From Bacillota bacterium (GTDB lineage: Bacteria; Bacillota; Clostridia; Oscillospirales; CAG-382), in assembly GCA_029550965.1 (NCBI GenBank), contig JAKPGJ010000002.1, positions 1 through 43,481 of the forward strand: DNA of 43,481 nucleotides. Direction: 5' to 3'. Position numbers and translations under genes: made by a program. Below, in pieces: positions 1 to 6,905 of the stretch (positions are counted from its first letter, which is position 1; every line of letters begins with the position of its first letter). The notes below the pieces were generated by a model, which made no database searches, had not been told where the DNA came from, and saw only the letters and a list, made by a program, of their open reading frames with translations.

Positions 1-23
1 ATCGCTTGTCGCGGACAGGAAAT

Positions 24-98
24 GCTGGTGTGGCTCAATGGCAGAGCAGCTGATTTGTAATCAGCAGGTTGGGGGTTCGACTCCCTTCACCAGCTCCA
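24..98 (+). tRNA. tRNA-Thr (anticodon TGT)
   Basis: A full cloverleaf can be drawn. The acceptor stem GCTGGTG (24-30) pairs with CACCAGC (88-94), the anticodon stem-loop ctgattTGTaatcag gives anticodon TGT, and the T-arm reads gggggttcgactccc. The discriminator is T95 and the terminal CCA (96-98) is encoded. It reads threonine ACA-type codons. It shares its acceptor stem and most of its body with the tRNA-Thr(CGT) at 33059-33133 on the other strand. Tandem palindromic repeats follow directly. Confidence 0.97.
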
Positions 99-100
99 AA

Positions 101-176
101 TATTGTTACTCCGTAACTATATTGTTACTCCGTAACTATATTGTTACTACGTAACTATATTGTTACTACGTAACAA
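101..176 (+). repeat. Four tandem copies of a 19-bp palindromic unit
   Basis: Four near-identical 19-bp units (101-119, 120-138, 139-157, 158-176) fill the space after tRNA-Thr. Each holds the inverted repeat GTTAC-NNN-GTAAC. The first two units have TCC in the centre and the last two TAC. The last unit extends to a perfect ATTGTTAC/GTAACAAT palindrome. Every unit could form its own small hairpin. There is no spacer diversity, so this is not a CRISPR. Confidence 0.9.
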
Positions 177-180
177 TTGG

Positions 181-275
181 GAAAATTCCTTTCGGAATTT
201 TCAGTAATTAGTTTCGGCGACAAGAGAGTTCAATTAAACGTATTGAATTCTCTTAGCACGACAATTACTACATAT
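181..275 (+). repeat. Two adjacent inverted repeats between tRNA genes
   Basis: A perfect 9-bp stem GAAAATTCC (181-189)/GGAATTTTC (194-202) with a TTTC loop could end tRNA-Thr transcription, but no clear T-run follows. Immediately after it lies a longer imperfect inverted repeat: AGTAATT (203-209) pairs with AATTACT near 263-269, and AAGAGAGTTCAAT pairs with ATTGAATTCTCTT with one mismatch. The element resembles a short non-coding hairpin repeat. No protein is encoded. Confidence 0.6.
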
Positions 276-289
276 TGAATATATAATTT

Positions 290-374
290 GGGGGAATTCC
301 CGAGCGGCCAAAGGGGGCAGACTGTAAATCTGTTGTCACTGACTTCGGTGGTTCGAATCCACCTTCCCCCACCA
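290..374 (+). tRNA. tRNA-Tyr (anticodon GTA)
   Basis: The acceptor stem GGGGGAA (290-296) pairs with TTCCCCC (364-370), with discriminator A371 and encoded CCA 372-374. The anticodon stem-loop cagactGTAaatctg gives GTA. The long variable arm (about 85 nt total length) fits tRNA-Tyr. Its 3' end is copied, partly or inverted, three times in the next 220 bp, which suggests use as an integration target. Confidence 0.97.
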
Positions 375-379
375 AAAAG

Positions 380-406
380 AAAGCTCACGCATAAGCGTGG
401 GCTTTT
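380..406 (+). terminator. Terminator after tRNA-Tyr
   Basis: An AAAGCTCACGC/GCGTGGGCTTTT hairpin with an ATAA loop and a T-run lies 6 bp after the tRNA-Tyr CCA. Confidence 0.85.
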
Positions 407-420
407 CGTTTGGTGCTACG

Positions 421-593
421 CGGGGAAGGTAGGGTTCGAACGAGCGGACGAAGTCCGCGAAGCTCGTGGCTCGCTTAGCGAGACATTAGAATCCACCTTC
501 CCCCACTTAAGGGATGCTCTTTTTCGTGCATAAACTTTGTGGGTGTATTCGAACTTCGAATAGCTGCGTCAGCTGCGTCGCCTTCCCCCACCA
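421..593 (+). repeat. Partial copies of the tRNA-Tyr 3' end with nested hairpins (attachment-site-like scars)
   Basis: 489-506 repeats tRNA-Tyr 355-372 exactly (GAATCCACCTTCCCCCAC), and 581-593 repeats the last 13 nt including CCA. 422-440 is an inverted, imperfect copy of the T-arm/acceptor region. Between them are nested hairpins: CGAGC..GCTCG around GGAC-GAA-GTCC (441-466), and CTCGC-TTA-GCGAG (470-482). Repeated tRNA 3' ends are the usual footprint of site-specific integration and excision. The downstream type I restriction remnant fits an island that has largely been lost. No integrase is visible. Confidence 0.6.
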
Positions 594-596
594 GAT

Positions 597-631
597 AACA
601 CCTAAGAAACAATTATTTCTTAGGTGTTTTT
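597..631 (+). terminator. Strong terminator hairpin
   Basis: A perfect AACACCTAAGAAA/TTTCTTAGGTGTT stem is followed by T's, directly after the last tRNA-Tyr 3'-end copy. The original tRNA terminator may have been displaced here by insertion. Confidence 0.8.
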
Positions 632-888
632 ATGTTTGTTGGAAGTTCTGATGACAGGGAAAGAGGTTTGATGACAAAGTATTGGGCTATGTTGACAAGT
701 TTATTATAAATGAAAGTTTGCGTTGAATTTGGGGTGAAAAAATATGATTGTCAGTTATAATAAAGGTCCTTTTTTAGTGCTCCCGAAATTCTTGCGACAT
801 TTTGGATAATATGATATAATATTACAACAATTTTTCTGAATATTTGACGTTTTATGCTGAACTTTACAGAAAAAAAGGAGATATTTCA

Positions 889-1692
889 ATGGCAAGGCAA
901 AAAAATACCACAACATCGGCATCAATAGAGCAGGTGCTTTGGAGCGCTGCGGACAAGCTCCGCAAAAACATGGATGCTGCGGAATACAAGCATGTTGTGC
1001 TTGGATTGATTTTTTTAAAATACATATCAGACAGTTTTTATGAATTATATTATAAACTTAAAGAAGGCAAGGACAAATACGAAGGTTCGGATCCAAACGA
1101 CCCTATTGAATATCATGCGGAAAATGTATTTTATGTACCGCCGCAGGCTCGCTGGGATTACCTCCAAAGCAGAGCTAAAATGCCGACTATCGGAAAAGAT
1201 ATAGACGAAGCTATGGAGGCCGTAGAAAAGGATAACCCCTCCCTCAAAGGCGTGTTACCCAAAGAATACGCAAAAGAAAAGCTGGATAAGCAGTCTCTTG
1301 GCGGTCTGATTGATTTGATTGGTACGATTGCGCTTGGTGACGGCGTTTCTAAATCAAGTGATATACTGGGGCAGGTATATGAGTATTTTCTTGGACAGTT
1401 TGCCCTTGCAGAAGGTAAAAAGGGCGGACAGTTCTATACGCCGCGTTCCGTAGTACAGTTGCTTGTTGAAATGCTCGAACCTTACGAAGGTAGGGTTTTT
1501 GACCCTTGCTGCGGCAGTGGCGGTATGTTCGTTCAAAGCGAGAAGTTCGTTGAAGCGCACAGAGACCATTATAATGGAAAAGCCAGGGATATCGACAGGC
1601 TTTTTGAGCGTGTCGTTTCCATCTATGGTCAGGAAAGCAATCAGACAACATGGCGGCTTTACAAAATGAACCTTCCCGTTATGAAGAGCTAA
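889..1692 (+). pseudogene. hsdM: Type I restriction-modification methyltransferase subunit HsdM, 3'-truncated
   Basis: This encodes the N-terminal half of a type I DNA adenine methyltransferase subunit. The helical N-terminal domain ([20 protein letters not shown], near residue 15) comes first, then [11 protein letters not shown] and the AdoMet-binding motif I ([11 protein letters not shown]), then [17 protein letters not shown]. Family members are about 500 aa. This one stops at 267 aa just after KMNL, before the catalytic NPPF motif, so it cannot methylate. Start 889 is chosen because AAGGAG lies 8 nt upstream; an in-frame ATG at 844 lacks such a site. No hsdS or hsdR is present. The reading frame runs abruptly into an unrelated fragment at about 1673, which marks a deletion junction. 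Confidence 0.9.
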
Positions 1693-2138
1693 AAATGCTG
1701 TCCGAGACCCTTTATAAACCGGAAACGAACAGCGGTCATTTTGAGAGCAGGCATTATACGGCGGAAAAGAACATCGCCGACGTCCAGGCGATCAAGCTGG
1801 ATCAAAGCGGCGACGGCATTACCGTCACGCTAAAATGCGGATTCGGCGCGCAAACGATTGCGTGCGGAAACGGTTTTTACAAAAAGAACCGCTTATCGCT
1901 TCTAAATCTGACGCCGTTGAACGCGGATACCCGTGTGTTTGAACAGCCAAACCCGGTCAACTTCTTTGCGGCTTATGAAGAAAGCGGGGACGAGGTGCGC
2001 GTAATCCTGCGTCACGCGGATTTGCCGCATACGCAAACCTGGCGCTTTCCGAAGGGCGACGGCGACTGGACCGTCTCGCTGCACGTCGGCACCCTGAACC
2101 CGCAAATACAAAAAACGCCTGTAAAGGTTGTAAAATAG
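1673..2138 (+). pseudogene. C-terminal fragment of an unrecognised protein joined to hsdM
   Basis: About 150 codons stay open in a second frame that starts inside the end of hsdM and has no ribosome-binding site of its own. The translation is rich in beta-strand-like segments (KCGFGAQTIACGNGFYKK, ADLPHTQTWRF) and ends near 2138. I cannot name the family. A glycosidase or hydrolase accessory domain is possible but unsupported. The lack of a start and the abrupt junction with hsdM argue that the 5' part was deleted. Base composition is more GC-rich than hsdM, so the two pieces probably have different origins. Confidence 0.5.
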
Positions 2139-2275
2139 TAAACAAACAGCAATATCAAAGCGGTCATCGAGACCGCGAGGCGACGGACGGGCAAAAAGCG
2201 TGCCAAAGGGTTACGGCGCAGAACGATTGCCAAAAAGAACAAGACGACGCAGACCGGCGCTTGTGAAAAATGGAT
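2133..2275 (-). pseudogene. Possible remnant of a small membrane protein
   Basis: On the minus strand a stretch of about 45 residues reads as two hydrophobic segments around an arginine-rich loop (VCVVLFFLAIVLRR..., SMTALILLFVYYF). It resembles fragments of multi-pass membrane proteins of the Pr6Pr type, but that match is from memory and weak. It has no convincing start, and the terminator at 2280-2310 lies immediately upstream on this strand. Treat it as debris at best. Confidence 0.25.
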
Positions 2276-2279
2276 ATAG

Positions 2280-2310
2280 AAAACCCACGCTTCGGCGTGG
2301 GCTTTTTTAT
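2280..2310. terminator. Bidirectional terminator
   Basis: AAACCCACGC-TTCG-GCGTGGGCTTTTTT is a stable GC stem with a tetraloop and T/A runs on both sides. It lies at the 3' side of the minus-strand GH25 gene. Confidence 0.85.
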
Positions 2311-2337
2311 AGAGATTCCGCATGGAACGCGGCATTG

Positions 2338-3171
2338 CTATTTGGCTGCGGCGACGATCTTCCTTCTAAAAAGCAGGTAGTCCATCGAATCAACGTCGCC
2401 GTCGTCGTATAAATCGGCCGGCTTTTTCTGTTGCTCGGCAAAAACAAGGTTGCCAAGAAGATACCTTTTGTGAATCAGCGCGTCAACCGAGTCGATCACG
2501 ACGTCCCGGTTCAGGTCGTTTTTGAGCGGGGCGGCGTAATCCTTAAAGGCTATGTTGCAGTCCACATCCGCGTTAATGCCGGGGATTCGGACGCCCGAGG
2601 CGGTCCACTGCCACATGGTCATGTTCTGGAAAGAGGGCGCGGGGTCGATTCTGCGGGGCGAGAAGTAAACCGCCAGCCAAATATCAAGGTCGCTCAGCGA
2701 CTTTAAATCCAGGTACATATTTAAAAAGTAACGGTTTGAATAAAGAACGGGTATATATCCGGCGGCTCTTATTTTGTCCGCGACAATGCGTACGAACCTT
2801 GTATTCTGCGTTTTCAGCGCCGTCTTCTGGTAGCGGGCTTCCTCAATGTCAATCGCGACGGGAAAAGTGATTTTCTCCCGGTGCGGTTCGAGAACGGACA
2901 GGAGATAGTCCGCTTCCGCCGCCGCCTGGTCAGCGGTCGTGCAGGTCGGGTAATGATAGACGCCGCACTTGATTCCGGCCGCGAACGCGTTGGTAATGTT
3001 CTGCTCAAATTTAGGGTCTACAAACGGCTTGAAGCTGCCGACCGATTCCTTAATGCTGCACCCCTGAGAGCATTTAATCATGGCAAAATACACGCCCGCG
3101 CCATAAACCTGCTTCCAGTCGATGTCGCCCTGGTAAAGCGCTACGTCAATTCCGTTCAGTCTGATTGACAT
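2338..3171 (-). CDS. GH25 lysozyme (endolysin-like) with a dockerin-like C-terminal tail
   Basis: This is a muramidase expected to cut the glycan strands of peptidoglycan. Residues 1-205 form the GH25 barrel: GIDVALYQGDIDWKQV at the start, FPVAIDIEEA carrying the acidic catalytic pair, and a late MWQWTASG strand. The last ~60 residues contain two dockerin-like calcium-loop half-repeats (DLNRDVVIDSVDALIHKRYL and DLYDDGDVDSMDYLLFRRK), the second lacking a clean DxNxDG loop. There is no signal peptide, as expected for a holin-dependent endolysin. The ATG at 3171 has GGGAAG 8 nt upstream; a GTG at 3180 overlaps that site. The upstream gene is a broken holin-like ORF whose stop lies within 9 bp, so this is a phage-type lysis cassette remnant. 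Confidence 0.88.
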   Translation of the reverse strand: MSIRLNGIDVALYQGDIDWKQVYGAGVYFAMIKCSQGCSIKESVGSFKPFVDPKFEQNITNAFAAGIKCGVYHYPTCTTADQAAAEADYLLSVLEPHREKITFPVAIDIEEARYQKTALKTQNTRFVRIVADKIRAAGYIPVLYSNRYFLNMYLDLKSLSDLDIWLAVYFSPRRIDPAPSFQNMTMWQWTASGVRIPGINADVDCNIAFKDYAAPLKNDLNRDVVIDSVDALIHKRYLLGNLVFAEQQKKPADLYDDGDVDSMDYLLFRRKIVAAAK

Positions 3172-3176
3172 TCTTT

Positions 3177-3446
3177 TCACTTCCCGTCTGTTCGTTTGTA
3201 AGCTGTTTAATGACCGGATGCGCGCCTGTCGCGGCCAGATCCGACGCGATTCCGATTGCGAAAGCGTTGAGAGAGTCGGTCGCCGGATATTTCGGCATTA
3301 CCAGCATTCCGATAACGCCGAGTATGCCGCCGGCGATTCCGAAAGGACAGGCAGCCGCTTCTTGTTTAGCGGCGTCCGTTTTGCCGCTTCGGCGATTAAA
3401 AGCAAATCACGGTGATTGCCGGAACGGAGGTAAAACTGAAATCCAT
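3177..3446 (-). pseudogene. Holin-like small membrane protein with two frameshifts
   Basis: Three minus-strand frames together give one coherent protein. It starts MDFSFTSVPAITVIC at 3446 with a GGAAGG ribosome site. It continues in a second frame as LLIAEAAKRTPLNKKRLPV after about 3405, and in a third as GIAGGILGVIGMLVMPKYP...DLAATGAHPVIKQL after about 3347, ending at 3177. Each switch is explained by loss of a single base. The N-terminal hydrophobic segment, the central Gly-rich membrane segment and the AATG...IKQL ending resemble the small holin-like proteins that precede endolysins in Clostridia prophages. That family link is from memory. The stop overlaps the endolysin start region. Confidence 0.7.
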
Positions 3447-3544
3447 GCCGCAGCCTTCCGTTGCTCTATTATATAGGGGGCGGCGCTGTTTTTTTTTGTC
3501 GAATATACTGAATCGGCAGTTTAAAGGCGGTAAAATCTTAACGC

Positions 3545-4960
3545 TCACATTAGCTTTTTTATCGTAAAATTATCGTTTAGCAGCGCCCAGTTTTGAGGGA
3601 AGGGGTAGCAGAGCGCCCAATAGCTGAGCCCGCGGAGGTTGTACTCCTTGACAAGGTCAAATTTCGCCTGCGCGCTGCGCGCATCCTCGAACCAGACCTC
3701 GTGTATGCGTCCCTGCTCGTCGATGTAGTTATAAAACGGCGACTGCGCGGCTTCGTCGTACAGGATGGTCGCGCCGTACCTGGCCGCCCGCATTCTTGCT
3801 TCGGCGACGCTGAAGGTTTCGGCGACCTGCCCCGGCCGGAAGGGCAATAGCCAGTCCCGCGCGTAAATCAGGAAGCCCAAAAGTATCTTTTCTTGCGGAA
3901 TGACCGTCACAGCGTAATCCAGCACGCGCCGTATTTGGTTGACGGGCGAGATTGCCTGCGCGGGTCCTTCGCGGTATCCCCATTCGTAGGTCATCAGTAC
4001 CACAAAGTCCATAACCTTGCCGTGCACCGGGTAGTCGTGCGCGGTGTACAGCAGCCCTTCCTGTTCCGCGCCGTACTTCGGCGCGAGCGCCGAGGAAATA
4101 GCAAAACCCTGCGCGTGCATCCGCTCCGCCGCTTTTTGCGCGAACTGATTAAATAGCGCGCGGTCCTCGGGGAAAACGTTCTCAAAATCAATTTTGAGCG
4201 CGCGGTAGTTCTTCTCCTGCATGACGGCGACGATGTTGTCAAGCAGTCTGCTTACCGCATTTTGGTTTGAAAGCACCGCGTGCGCCAGCTCGCTTCCGGG
4301 ACTGCCCGGCGAAAAGTTCGCAATGGTCATCATCGGCGCCGCGTTTTCCGCGTAAGCGGCGGAAACAATCGGGCTGTCGTCGATGGGCTGAAGGCTTCCG
4401 TCCTGCCGAATCATATAGGCAAACGGCGCGACATAAGTCAGGCTTTCCCCTTCGGCGGCGACGCACAGCGCGCCGGCTCTGCCCAAATGATAAACGTAGG
4501 CGTTGACTTCTATTTCTGTTTTTTCACGCCTGAGCGGGATTGTCAGCGCGCTGCGCGGGCGGATTTGGCCGGGGCTTGTCAAACCGTTGGCCCGCATCAA
4601 ATCCTCCGGGCTTACGCCGAACGCGCGCGCGATGCCGTCAAGCGTATCGCCGTTTTTTACGAGGTATTGCTGCGCCGGGATGCGCAGTTCCTGCCCGGCG
4701 AAGAGCCGCTGCCCGGCAAGACCGTTCTGCCGGATGAGCAGCGGTACGGTCGTACCGAACCTGTCCGCTATATTTTGCGGCGTATCTCCCGGACGGACGG
4801 CGTACAAAAAGTCCTCTGTCGGGATCACAAGCGCTTCTCCGTCAACCAGTCTGAAGGGAGCGGGGAGCATGTTCGCCGCGGCGATGGATTTATCATCGAC
4901 CGAATAAAGCCGGGACAAAAGTTCGAGCGTCTGCCCGGCTTTTACTTTATGGATCATCAT
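3545..4960 (-). CDS. Triple-LysM GH18 spore cortex-lytic N-acetylglucosaminidase (SleL/YaaH-like)
   Basis: A 471-aa protein with three LysM peptidoglycan-binding repeats (about residues 3-46, 52-96 and 98-143), followed by a GH18 barrel from about residue 155. The catalytic region reads LKIDFENVFPEDR, in which the glutamate after DF is the family acid/base. Further barrel motifs are VVLMTYEWGYREG and the final LSYWALCYPFPQNWALL. SleL/YaaH enzymes degrade cortex muropeptides during germination and are deposited in the spore without a classical signal peptide, as here. Start 4960 is supported by GGAGG 7 nt upstream; the long open frame further upstream antisense to the HTH gene is not coding. 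Confidence 0.92.
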   Translation of the reverse strand: MMIHKVKAGQTLELLSRLYSVDDKSIAAANMLPAPFRLVDGEALVIPTEDFLYAVRPGDTPQNIADRFGTTVPLLIRQNGLAGQRLFAGQELRIPAQQYLVKNGDTLDGIARAFGVSPEDLMRANGLTSPGQIRPRSALTIPLRREKTEIEVNAYVYHLGRAGALCVAAEGESLTYVAPFAYMIRQDGSLQPIDDSPIVSAAYAENAAPMMTIANFSPGSPGSELAHAVLSNQNAVSRLLDNIVAVMQEKNYRALKIDFENVFPEDRALFNQFAQKAAERMHAQGFAISSALAPKYGAEQEGLLYTAHDYPVHGKVMDFVVLMTYEWGYREGPAQAISPVNQIRRVLDYAVTVIPQEKILLGFLIYARDWLLPFRPGQVAETFSVAEARMRAARYGATILYDEAAQSPFYNYIDEQGRIHEVWFEDARSAQAKFDLVKEYNLRGLSYWALCYPFPQNWALLNDNFTIKKLM

Positions 4961-5095
4961 ACAATTACCTCCGTTTTCATTCAAATGTATGTGTTTGAAG
5001 CGAATCAATATGACAATCAGCGCGTAAAAAGGAGGATTAGTCTCCGAAAAAGCGATTCCATATCCGTTTGATTTATGGAATTCGAGAAAAACCTC

Positions 5096-5104
5096 TGATA
5101 TAAT
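5096..5104 (+). promoter_or_regulatory. Extended -10 promoter of the HTH gene
   Basis: TGA-TATAAT at 5096-5104 is an extended -10 element 28 bp before the start codon. No good -35 box lies 17 bp upstream. Confidence 0.5.
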
Positions 5105-5132
5105 AAAGTTGGAAAAAAACGGAGGTGCAACA

Positions 5133-5928
5133 ATGAAAACAGTAGGGGAAAAGATAGCAGAACTGCGCAAAGCAAAAGGAATGACGCAGGAAGAGCTTGC
5201 AACAACCATTGGAGTTTCCACACAATCGGTCTCAAAATGGGAGAACAACACAAATATGCCGGACATTATGCTGCTGCCTGTTATCGCGGAAATTTTCGGA
5301 GTTACCATTGACGCGCTGTTTTGCAGAGATAATGAGCAGGGTAGAGTGGGTTTTCTGAATTTGTTTGACCGCATGAAAGATGATTTTATATATACACTGC
5401 AAAAGGAGTTTTTCGACAATTATGACAGAGAACGCGGCGAGACTCTTGAAAACAGGATTCGGAATTGCATAGATTTCTTAAAAGAACATCCGTATGCGCA
5501 GACCGGCGTATACACCGGGAAAAACGGCGCGATTTACTATTCCGAGCCGACGGGCGGCGTTCTGCTTCGGAAGAACGAAAAAGGCTGGGCATCGCTTTTA
5601 GAGGACGAAAGCGTGGTCAACGCGCTTCAGGCTTTCGCAGACAATGACTTCAGGAAAATTCTCCGCTATATTTCTGAAAACCTAACGTTTACATTGCCGA
5701 TGATTATGATGCTGGGCTTGTCGGACGAAGCGAAAGCCAAAAAAAATACTGAATACGCTTTCAGAGAAAGGGCTGCTGACAACAGAGAAAGTCAACACCG
5801 GAGAATCTGAAATAATCATTTACCGTCCTGTTGAAATTAAAGAAAGACTGCTTCCGCTTTATATCGCGCTTACTTATCTTAAACGCTATGAAGAATTCAA
5901 ACCGTGCTTTTATTCATGGTGCGGATGA
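5133..5928 (+). pseudogene. Xre-family HTH regulator, frameshifted in an A8 tract
   Basis: Residues 1-65 are a Cro/CI-type helix-turn-helix (GEKIAELRKAKGMTQEELA, STQSVSKWENNTNMP), followed by an effector-like domain of about 200 residues. The frame runs to 5810 but changes character after AKAKK at the A8 run 5739-5746. In the +1 frame the coding-like sequence continues as ILNTLSEKGLLTTEKV and on to EEFKPCFYSWCG, stopping at 5928. Seven As would join the two frames into one 264-aa protein. The start at 5133 has GGAGG. Either the gene has lost its last 60 residues, or slippage on the A-run restores them, or the base count is wrong. Confidence 0.85.
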
Positions 5929-5948
5929 TAAAATAAAATAAGAAAACA

Positions 5949-5980
5949 AAACAAGGCTGTTCGCACAGCCTTGTTTCGTT
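5949..5980. terminator. Terminator between convergent genes
   Basis: AACAAGGCTGT-TCGC-ACAGCCTTGTTT is a perfect stem with T-run, placed after the HTH gene and before the 3' end of the small minus-strand gene. Confidence 0.9.
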
Positions 5981-6014
5981 TATGAGGGTTTATGGAATGA
6001 AGGAGACACCTTCT

Positions 6015-6218
6015 TTAAAAACCGAGTTCAAAAAGCCATTTTCGGTCTATGGGCTTTTCGGGCAACGCGATTTGATTTTGATTGCTTTGCAGGTTCAGGG
6101 ACCGTATGGGCGAATGGAGCGCTTCGTTTTTGCGGGTCGGGACGAAGTCGTCGCCGCGGCGTTTTTGAATTGCGCAGATTAAGCATATATAGAGTATCAG
6201 TGTCATAAACCAAATCAT
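6015..6218 (-). CDS. Small single-span membrane protein of unknown function
   Basis: A 67-aa ORF begins at 6218 with a strong GGAGG ribosome site 8 nt upstream. The N-terminus is one hydrophobic helix (MIWFMTLILYICLICAI), followed by a basic cytoplasmic-type tail (QKRRGDDF...) rich in Arg, Asn and Pro. I do not recognise a family. The good start signal and the shared terminator favour a real small gene, but there is no comparative support. Confidence 0.5.
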   Translation of the reverse strand: MIWFMTLILYICLICAIQKRRGDDFVPTRKNEALHSPIRSLNLQSNQNQIALPEKPIDRKWLFELGF

Positions 6219-6432
6219 TTTCTCAACCTCCAAACAAATGTTTTTTTGTTGGCTTCATTATATTGCTTTATATGTACAATAAACCGGACTTAATAAAACT
6301 TCCCGTAATTTTTTAAATTTTTTATCGACAGAAAGCGACAAATTTAAACACAAATTATTTCGTTTTCGCCGCTTTGACTATTATAAGTCATATGTTTTCC
6401 AAAAATTGTCGAAATAATTATTTTTTTATTCA

Positions 6433-6461
6433 TTTACAAAAGTAAAATTATCTGATATTAT
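6433..6461 (+). promoter_or_regulatory. Promoter of the 94-aa hypothetical gene
   Basis: TTTACA (6433-6438) and TATTAT (6456-6461) are spaced 17 bp, 22 bp ahead of the GTG start. The rest of the AT-rich 6234-6432 stretch shows no gene. Confidence 0.6.
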
Positions 6462-6482
6462 AAAAAATAAGGAGGAGTTTAG

Positions 6483-6767
6483 GTGAGAACACTGATCGGC
6501 GAGTTGTCAAAGAATTATAGAAGCTTTAAGTTGCGGTATCTGCTGTATGAGGAATGCGATAATTTCAGCGACCAGATATTCTTTAGTCTTTTAATTGAGA
6601 AGCGCAACGAGCACGAAAACGATTACAAAGCGATCCGCAACTTTACAAACAGCCGGAAGGTTGCCGAGAAAGTGTTGAAAAAGCTGTACGCGGGAAACGT
6701 CACGCCCGTCGGGCTGCCGTATATCATCGAAGATTTCATAATTAGCCAATATTTGGTGAATATATAA
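6483..6767 (+). CDS. Small conserved hypothetical protein (DUF6514-like)
   Basis: A 94-aa protein beginning with GTG at 6483 behind GGAGGAG. The pattern of a beta-rich N-terminal part (LRYLLYEECDNFSDQIFFSLLIEK), then IRNFTNSRKVAEKVLKKLYAGNVTPVGLPYIIEDFI, resembles short Clostridia proteins grouped as DUF6514. That assignment is from memory and tentative. There is no membrane segment or signal peptide. It stands alone between its own promoter and a terminator. Confidence 0.65.
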   Translation: MRTLIGELSKNYRSFKLRYLLYEECDNFSDQIFFSLLIEKRNEHENDYKAIRNFTNSRKVAEKVLKKLYAGNVTPVGLPYIIEDFIISQYLVNI

Positions 6768-6780
6768 AACTACATAAAAC

Positions 6781-6825
6781 AAAACCCCTGCTGCGGTTTT
6801 TACACCGTTTACAGAGGTTTTATTA
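6781..6825 (+). terminator. Branched terminator
   Basis: Outer arms AAAACCCCTG/CAGAGGTTTT enclose a second stem CGGT/ACCG, followed by TTATTATT. It sits directly after the 94-aa gene. Confidence 0.65.
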
Positions 6826-6905
6826 TTATGCCATGCGCTGCTTATTGACAGCGCTTTTTTATTGTGATAAGATTTCGGGTATTGAGATAGAAAAAGAGAG
6901 AAATA

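Noticed and set aside
101..176. Possible CRISPR array
   Set aside because: The units abut with no spacers and are only 19 bp; the pattern is a tandem palindrome.
288..533. 81-codon ORF over tRNA-Tyr
   Set aside because: It runs through the tRNA and its terminator; it is an accidental open frame.
4280..5071. Long plus-strand ORF of 263 codons
   Set aside because: It is antisense to the LysM-GH18 gene, has Arg/Gln-rich translation without domains, and has no ribosome site.
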